From: Aquanectria penicillioides
Lineage: Eukaryota > Ascomycota > Sordariomycetes > Hypocreales > Nectriaceae
DNA length: 64,000 nt
Assembly: GCA_003415625.1 (NCBI GenBank)
Contig: PYIU01000003.1
Coordinates: 5,518,001 to 5,582,000, forward strand
Direction of reading: 5' to 3'
A program made the position numbers and the translations under genes. This document shows positions 57,815-64,000 of the stretch, piece by piece. The notes below the pieces were generated by a model. It was not told the origin of the DNA. It searched no databases and worked only from the letters and a program-made list of their open reading frames with translations. Position 1 is the first letter of the stretch. Each line of letters starts with the position of its first letter.

Positions 57815-60800
57815 GATGGTGTTTGGAAGAAGTGAACAGAGGTAAAAGCTCTGGGGAGGTGTGGTGAATGGATTGAAAAAGGTGGGCGAGAAAGAGCAGG
57901 CGGTGGAAGCCTGGTTGAGATGCGGAAGAGGCGAAAGGATGGGCGAGTCGAAGGAATTAAAGAAAGACAAGAGACTCGGCGATGCCCCCTTCAGCCAAAG
58001 CAATGGTGTTTGTTTGTCGTCGTAGTAATTGTCGTCGTCAGCCAAAAGGTTTGCGTAGACCTCAGTCAGGCAGCTTGCCACGAGAGGGACGGGCGCCTAG
58101 CCACTGTGCCTAGATCGATTCGCTAGCGCTGCTCTTGAGCCGTGGAGTATTCCAAGAGAGACGGGAAGTCCGGGTGAAGTCGTCGCGGATCTCGTCGTTT
58201 CTAGTCGTCGTTTTCTTTTCGCTTGTATGAAACGGCTCGTTGCAGCAGTTGCGGTTGCGGTTGCGGGTGGTTGTTGGTTGTGGTTGTGGTTGGGAGGAGG
58301 GAAAAGGAATGGCGGCAGGATGGGCGGGATGACAAGAGGAACCTGGCGGACTGGCAGACGGAGGCAGGACAGAGGCAAGAGGCAGTCGCAGCTGAGAGTC
58401 GGGGTGGACCAGGGGAATAAAGGGAAGGGGTGTCTCGGGAGGGTGTGCGTGTGGCCGGCTCCTTCCCACTCTGGGTCAGGCCTACGATGGCAGTTTACGC
58501 GTCAGCAGTGAGCGCCACGGCCAATGAGGGATCCCGGACGAGTCAGCGGTGGGGGCCGCTAGGCGCAGGAGCACGTACCGGTACGACGAGGCGTGTACCT
58601 TTTTTGGGGACTTTCTTACGTCGTCCCGCCCCAAAGTCGACTGGCCGGGCAAACCCAGCGCATCGATTGCTGCCAATGGGCACGCATTCGTAGGCTTCGT
58701 ACAGTGAGCGGGATCTCCAGCTGTAGTGGACAACCTAGTGGATAGTCACCGTAGTCAGAGGAGGACGTGTGCTGGGCCCGCACGTCTGTGTGCATTCGTG
58801 TTGAGCTCTCCTTGATCGACTCTTTAATTACCCAGGCCCCGAGGTTTACGAATACTCTGGGGAATCGGGCCTGCGAATGCGAGGTCTTGTGTGTGACTGA
58901 AGGATTTTTCTTTTTTTTTTTCGCGACGACGCGCCTGATGCGATCAACGCTTTTTGGAATGGCCTTGGCGAAGGAACCGCCAAGTGTACGCAATTCGGGC
59001 CAATTCATCGCCCGCTGGCGAAGATATTCTCGCCCCGACTACGTGGATTACTACGTGGACAGTACCTCGTTTCTGGTGTCCTCGCACTCGCAAATAGGTA
59101 ACAACTGTAGGCAGCTTAGGTATGCTTGCTGTCGTGGACAATCTAGGCACTGCTCATCATAGGTACACCTCAGCTCCAGCGTCTACGTACAGAACACCGA
59201 AGGCAGGAGGACGACGTAAACTGGTGGCGCTCCCATCTCGGGTTTTCGTCATCCAGTGACAGTGGCGGTTGAAAGTGAGCTAATTCTCATCTGGAGGGCG
59301 ATGGCTTTGGTCGCGAATCACGAACACGGCATATCCGACTGTGCAGTTGCTAGGTACCTGCTAAAAGGCAGTGTGCATGTGGTGATGTTGAACAGTTTTG
59401 ACACTGCCGGTAGTAGTCGACCTCCAGAACATCACGTACAGGGGATTGATTGCCGTTGATGGAAAATGTAAAGAAATGGATACCCAGGAGGGAATGGGCA
59501 ATGGCGAGGGACTATCATGGTGACCACAGTGAGAGAGACAGCTGAGATGGCGATCTTAGCAAACATGCCGGATTGCAAACGGGGGGGTTGCCCCGATCGA
59601 TCTCCACACCATTATCATCTGGGCAGAGCAGTCGATCAGCAAAGACAAGGCGAGCTGCTGGAGACGTCGTACGTACACCCGTCGCCTCTGCGCTGCGTAC
59701 CTACCTACTCATCTCTCCTTCAACAGATTACCTCAAGTGGAGCGCTGGGTCGTCTGGAGTCCTGCAAGTCACCCGGGCTGAGGGGGTGGACGAGGTACCG
59801 GTACTTTGACCAGGGACGTGCCTGTCGTCGTGGAGGGCGATGACGAGGCACTGGTGCTGGGGAGCCCAGTGTGGCACAGCTCTTGCAGCAAAGCCACTCT
59901 AGGCGTGCTCGGGTTTGGCCTTCCCTGTCCTCTGACCCTCCTCCCCATACAACGTTGTTTCCTTCCCCCTGTCCCTCTGCTGCACACCTGTCGTCTCTCT
60001 TTGGCTGCTTGCTGCAACTATGGATAGACGGATGGACCGTTTACCCTCTCGCCCCTCCCTCTCTCTCTATCTGCTTCTAGCACTGCCGCCGCCGCCCTCC
60101 TCCCCATTCATTGACTGGCGGCGGGACTGGCAAGCCTAGCAACTGCCCATGTCTTTCTCGTCTCAAGCTTGCGTTTTCGATTGCCTCCCCTCCCTCCCTT
60201 GATCGTCATTCGCGTCATCAGATACAGTGCTGTGTACCTTATATGACTGCGCTCCCCCATCCATCCTCTTGCAGCATCGTGCAGCAAAAGACTCCATTCT
60301 TGGCAGAGCAGAGCAGAGCGAGCTGGGACTCTCCCAATCCCGCAGCGATCACAGTAACCAGAATGCCGGAGACTATCCCAGCGCAGCAGCAGCAGCATCT
60401 GTCCCTTACTCTCAGGTCTCCAGCCACACGTTGCTGGGTTTTTTTCTGAGCGCTAAACGGGGGATCCACATTGTTCTTCTGTGGCCGCCGAATTGTCTTT
60501 GGTTATTTTGGTATTTCACACCCCCCGTCCCAGAAACCGCAGAAGGCCGAAGCCCCCGGACGCTCCCCATCTCCACGGGGCCGCAGGGCAAGGAGTGCTC
60601 CACTTACACTGTCCCATCCTCTGCGACTCTGTGACAATCGCAGACGCGGCCTCTTGGCTCTTCGCCTGAGAATTCATCATCTCACGTGGCCCAGTCGCCA
60701 GTACATTGGGTGCCCAGGTGCCCAGGTGCCCAGGTGCCTGCCCCCCCCCCCCCAAGAATTGTCGTTGGACCTGCTCCGTCGCCAACCGATGCGAGTATGT

Positions 60801-63720
60801 GAGTGTGAGTACGTGTATAAGCTCCCAAGCGTTTGAGGCAGGCAGATCCCTTCTACGCCGACTTCCGTCCACTTCCACCAAAAGGATCCAACAATCATAC
60901 AGCAGAAACACATGCCTGCTCCCCCTTCTACACGTACTTACTGTCAATCGCCCACCACACGCTGTCTCCGCCTCATAGCAACGTTTCGCTACCTCTGCTC
61001 AGCCTACTCACTGGGCCTACAGTGGTTTCTGACGCGCCTCGCCAATAGCCCCTCCTCGGCACTGATTAACTGTGGCTTAATTTCCAAACCCATCACATCG
61101 CTTGAGTCTGCGTCAAAAACTCCTCTTTCTCTCACGCACTAGGGACCGTTTTTTTTGCTCGCCAACGCGAATCGAGCTCAACACTTGGCCTGAATGAGTC
61201 TCGAAACCCGCACACACCTTGTTCGTCTCGAACACACAAAGAAGCTTAACTTTGTTGGTGTGTGCATTGCGTGCGCCGCCGGTTTACCGGCTTGCCCTGT
61301 CTTTGTCTCGCCTGGCCCCTGGATACGGATGGGTCCGGGCCCGAGGCGATTACGCAAGGCGCCGCCGTCCTTGGTCTAAACGGATGATGAACCCCGTTTT
61401 TGTATCACTGGAGCTTTCCTCGGCGTCCAAGCGCAACGTCAAGTAGGTAGCTGTTGGGAGGCAAAGAGAGGGAGAGAGAGAGCTTTGGGGAACTGTTCCG
61501 ACTTCCAACACTCTCGCGATCCCATCAACACGGTTTCTTTTATTGATACCTTTTTGACTCTTTATTTAAATAGCAACGGGAGCGACATCCCCTACCTGCA
61601 GTAGGTTGGTACCCACCCCACAATCACAGGGTCTTTTCTCAAAACGCTGATCCTGATCCTGTAGGGAAACGGAAAAAATATTTTTGCTCACCCAATCCAT
61701 CCTCCGGCCCTTCATAATCCCTCCCCTTTCACCCCCCAAACCATCCGCCTCGGGTCGCGTAGCCGCCGCCATCTCCCAGGCTATTTCATAGTCGTTTCCG
61801 CCTTTCCCCTGCGAAACGTTGACACGTCCCACTCTAGGCTGGTTACACTCGCCAATCACGCGCGCCAAACATCGCCAATAGCCCAGTCCTAAGCTCGCGT
61901 CGACGCCTCCCGAGCATGGGGTGGGCTATCGATTTCTTCCAGATATGACCAAGGGGTGGCCTGTGAGACACAAGAGGCCGCGTCATCTGGCGAATGCAAT
62001 GACAGCAGCTTGCGTACCCTACTGCCATGTCCTGTCCCAGGCGACGAGCCTGTACGCAACCTCCTCTCTCCCCAGTTGCCACCCCACACTCCTGGGGCGG
62101 CGCTTCCAATCGTAGCTGGGTTTGCCGTCTCCTTTCCCTCATAGTCTTGCCTACCAACGGAAATTGTCATTCTGAGGCTCCAATGCTGACCCTGCCAATA
62201 TCTCGGCTCGTCTATTCGCTCCCCGCTTCCGGCTCTTGGCACGCTCCGGAATGGCTCAACTTGGCCAGGTGCGAATGTGCACTTGGGTTGTCAGTGGTCT
62301 TGGCCTGGTCTGGGCATTGCTTTCGCGGAGTTTTTCAGGAACTCAAGCTTTTTATTCCCACCACGGTCTCGTTCTCGTTAGCAAAGGTTCCTGCGGCCCA
62401 TCGGCCGGGTACGTCACTAACACTACTTTCTTCGCCTGCCCTGTGCTTTTCTCCAACCGTAGCCTCACATGTCATTCACTACCCACTTCGGCACAATCAG
62501 ATAGCCCTGCAGACTGAATCTGTTTCTACTTTCCATCTATGGTTCATACATGGGATTTTTGAAACCATTTCCATTCAAGCTGAAGATGTTCAGCATAAAA
62601 CTCACTAGATGAGAGGCTTAAAAAAAGCAACCCGAGAGCTATGCTCTGGAGTCTCAAAAAGTCTCGCTCGTTGGGATATTCATGCTCGTGCTCGTCCAAT
62701 ATCAAATACCTTCCTCATCGCGACATATCAAGCCTCGTCAACTCACATCAGGCATCTTGCCATTGCCAATGACGCGCAGGGCTCGGCCAAACCTTGAGTT
62801 GCTCCGAAAGCCACCCGTTTTTCGCTATGGCGTCCTGCTCGAGGCCCCAAACGGCACTTTCAACCCAATTCCTCGCACACCCAGGCCCCATCCCTTGCCC
62901 CCGCAGAGGCTCATGTCTGTTTCGCTTGGATACAACTTGCTTTGGGGGTGGACGCGCGTTTCTTCGGCGGACCCTCTACCGATTCGCAGCCCTCATCCAC
63001 TCCCAAATCCCGCAAGTGGTCCTGTCTTTGCCCGGCATGGGGGAGGGGGGAGGACAAGACAGGGTTGACGGAGACTCGGAGCCATGGCCGTGGCCTGGTG
63101 ACGCAAAGCCACAGTTGCGACGACCCGTCATATCTTGTTCACGATGGGAAATCCCTGGCGGTGAGTTGTGAGGCTTGGGGAGGGGGGCAGTGGACGTACA
63201 TGTCTAAGCCAGCGTTGGGGCTCCATGTTTGTTGCTCAACACCCCTACCCTAAAGAGCCCCATCGTAGGATAGGTATCGTCTAGATCGTTTGAACCTATT
63301 GACCCTCATGGACAAACGGCGCAACTCGCTTCGGTGGTGGAGACGCTTCAAAGTGCTTGCTGGCATGTCATGTGGGGTCGTGCGTTGCGTGTTTGTAGGC
63401 ATCCATCCAAAAACATGGCCCATGAAGGCATCCCCAAACTTACATCCCACACGTGGACTGTGGGAACACTGACTTCGCAGGCCCCCATTTACCGACAACG
63501 AACAGAAATATGACCTGGTACGTGCGTTGGCGTTGATTTGTGTGTATTCGAGTAAAACCATCCAAGAAATTTACAATCCAGGGCTGTCTTTTGGTCTAGA
63601 CCCTTCCGAACATTGCCACTAAACATTCTCTGCTTTTTTCCCCTCCCGTCCACTATGAGTGTGTACCCACACTCGGTTGCATCTGACCTGTCTCTTGTGT
63701 GACGTCCACTAGAGAACCAT
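57815..63720. other. 5.9-kb intergenic region without a recognised gene
   Basis: Read on both strands. Short frames are numerous but none looks protein-like or splices into a recognisable product. Structures seen are a GTGCCCAG repeat and poly-C run (60710-60753), scattered TAGGTACC/ACCTACC words near 59350 and 59700, pyrimidine-rich tracts around 59930-60200, and T/C-rich sequence near 61690-61760. An unannotated fast-evolving gene or non-coding RNA cannot be excluded. Confidence 0.45.
60710..60753. repeat. GTGCCCAG x3 followed by 13-C run
   Basis: Three perfect 8-bp units (60710-60733), a degenerate partial unit and then an uninterrupted poly-C (60741-60753). Confidence 0.85.
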
Positions 63721-64000
63721 CTACCTTTCCCATTGCTCGAGGCTAAAGTAGCTCTCAGGCGCCTCCACATCCCACGTTGGTCTCTCCACCAAGGCAACTT
63801 CGAAGGGTTGGTCTGCCGCACTGAGAGGGACGATGCCGAAGATAGGACGGTACTTGTAGGTCATCCACCAACTTCTACGTTCACCGCCAGTCTCGGCAAC
63901 TTCAAGGCTGTTGCTAGCTTCGTCGCTGTTGCGTAGTTGGGCGAGTTCGCCATCAGCCTCATCCATCTCATCGTCACTGTTGGCGTCCTCATGCCGGGGT
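63721..64000 (-). CDS. 3' end of a gene, possibly Utp17/Nan1 (WDR75-like), truncated by the window
   Basis: An open frame enters from beyond the right edge and ends at a stop at 63721, giving about 92 C-terminal residues. It begins acidic (NSDDEMDEADGELAQL) and ends with the compact block WMTYKYRPIFGIVPLSAAD, FEVALVERPTWDVEAPESYF, EQWER. The combination YRPIxGIVPL and EVALVERPxW near the C-terminus is what I remember from fungal Utp17/Nan1, a WD-repeat component of the small-subunit processome in the nucleolus. None of the WD repeats fall in the window, so the name is tentative. No start is visible. Confidence 0.5.
   Translation of the reverse strand, partial: PRHEDANSDDEMDEADGELAQLRNSDEASNSLEVAETGGERRSWWMTYKYRPIFGIVPLSAADQPFEVALVERPTWDVEAPESYFSLEQWER

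Noticed and set aside
59769..62608. Frames of 80-190 codons near the right end
   Set aside because: Both strands are equally open, residues are Pro/Ser/Leu-biased as in pyrimidine-rich DNA, and no splice-consistent extension was found.

Overview
The window looks like nuclear DNA of a filamentous ascomycete, most likely a Sordariomycete and plausibly Hypocreales. The basis is gene style and content. Introns are mostly 50-85 bp, many with GTAAGT/GTATGT-like donors, CTRAC-like branch points and YAG acceptors. Housekeeping proteins are of fungal type, several proteins are fungus-specific, intergenic DNA is rich in short ACCTA/TAGGT motifs, and one tRNA gene carries an intron. No transposon, CRISPR array, plasmid feature or biosynthetic cluster was seen, so this is an ordinary chromosomal segment with wide intergenic gaps.

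Layout. 0.7-1.9 kb (-): unknown membrane protein. 3.2-5.1 kb (+): mitochondrial ACSF3-type acyl-CoA (malonyl-CoA) synthetase. 5.7-6.55 kb (-): translation factor eIF4E. 9.0-10.2 kb (+): unknown tail-anchored protein whose 5' end may be damaged. 10.8 kb: tRNA-Ile(AAU) with a 22-nt intron. 12.0-13.1 kb (+): secreted protein with dibasic-delimited segments (candidate Kex2-processed precursor). 15.3-20.4 kb (+): very large PhoD-like phosphatase. 21.6-23.7 kb (+): Cdc1/Ted1-type metallophosphoesterase. 24.6-24.8 kb (-): tiny APC/C subunit Cdc26. 25.9-28.0 kb (-): unknown disordered protein. 28.0-33.3 kb: no gene recognised. 33.3-34.4 kb (-): checkpoint clamp subunit Rad1. 34.56-34.91 kb (-): oligosaccharyltransferase subunit Ost5. 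35.3-36.6 kb (+): histone acetyltransferase Gcn5. 37.7-38.7 kb (-): unknown. 41.9-43.3 kb (-): biotin synthase. 45.1-46.9 kb (-): DUF7514-like protein. 49.6-50.5 kb (+): MPDU1-type PQ-loop protein. 51.0-51.7 kb (-): small Cys-rich protein. 52.2-53.4 kb (-): MDR-family oxidoreductase. 54.4-55.4 kb (-): SWIM plus RING protein. 56.4-57.8 kb (-): peptide:N-glycanase-like PNG1 with a replaced catalytic cysteine. 57.8-63.7 kb: no gene recognised. 63.7-64.0 kb (-): 3' end of a gene resembling Utp17/Nan1, cut by the window edge.

How the genes relate. There is no operon or pathway cluster. Four genes touch glycan handling in the ER or cytosol (Ost5, MPDU1, Ted1/Cdc1-like, PNG1), but they are dispersed and interleaved with nuclear and mitochondrial functions. 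OST5 and GCN5 are divergently transcribed from a 410-bp shared upstream region.

Main points for a second look. (1) The PNG1 homologue has Val at the catalytic Cys position while the His and Asp are kept with the yeast spacing. (2) The secreted protein has a Kex2-processed-repeat layout. (3) Several otherwise well-formed genes (the PhoD-like gene twice, PNG1, the 26-28 kb gene and possibly the 8.7-10.2 kb gene) show apparent frameshifts, all in the direction of one missing base, which suggests systematic consensus indels more than biology. (4) A perfect 18-bp-arm inverted repeat lies just upstream of the MDR gene. (5) A family of ACCTAGGT palindromes recurs between genes. All gene calls rest on reading the translated sequence against remembered family features; no database search was run.
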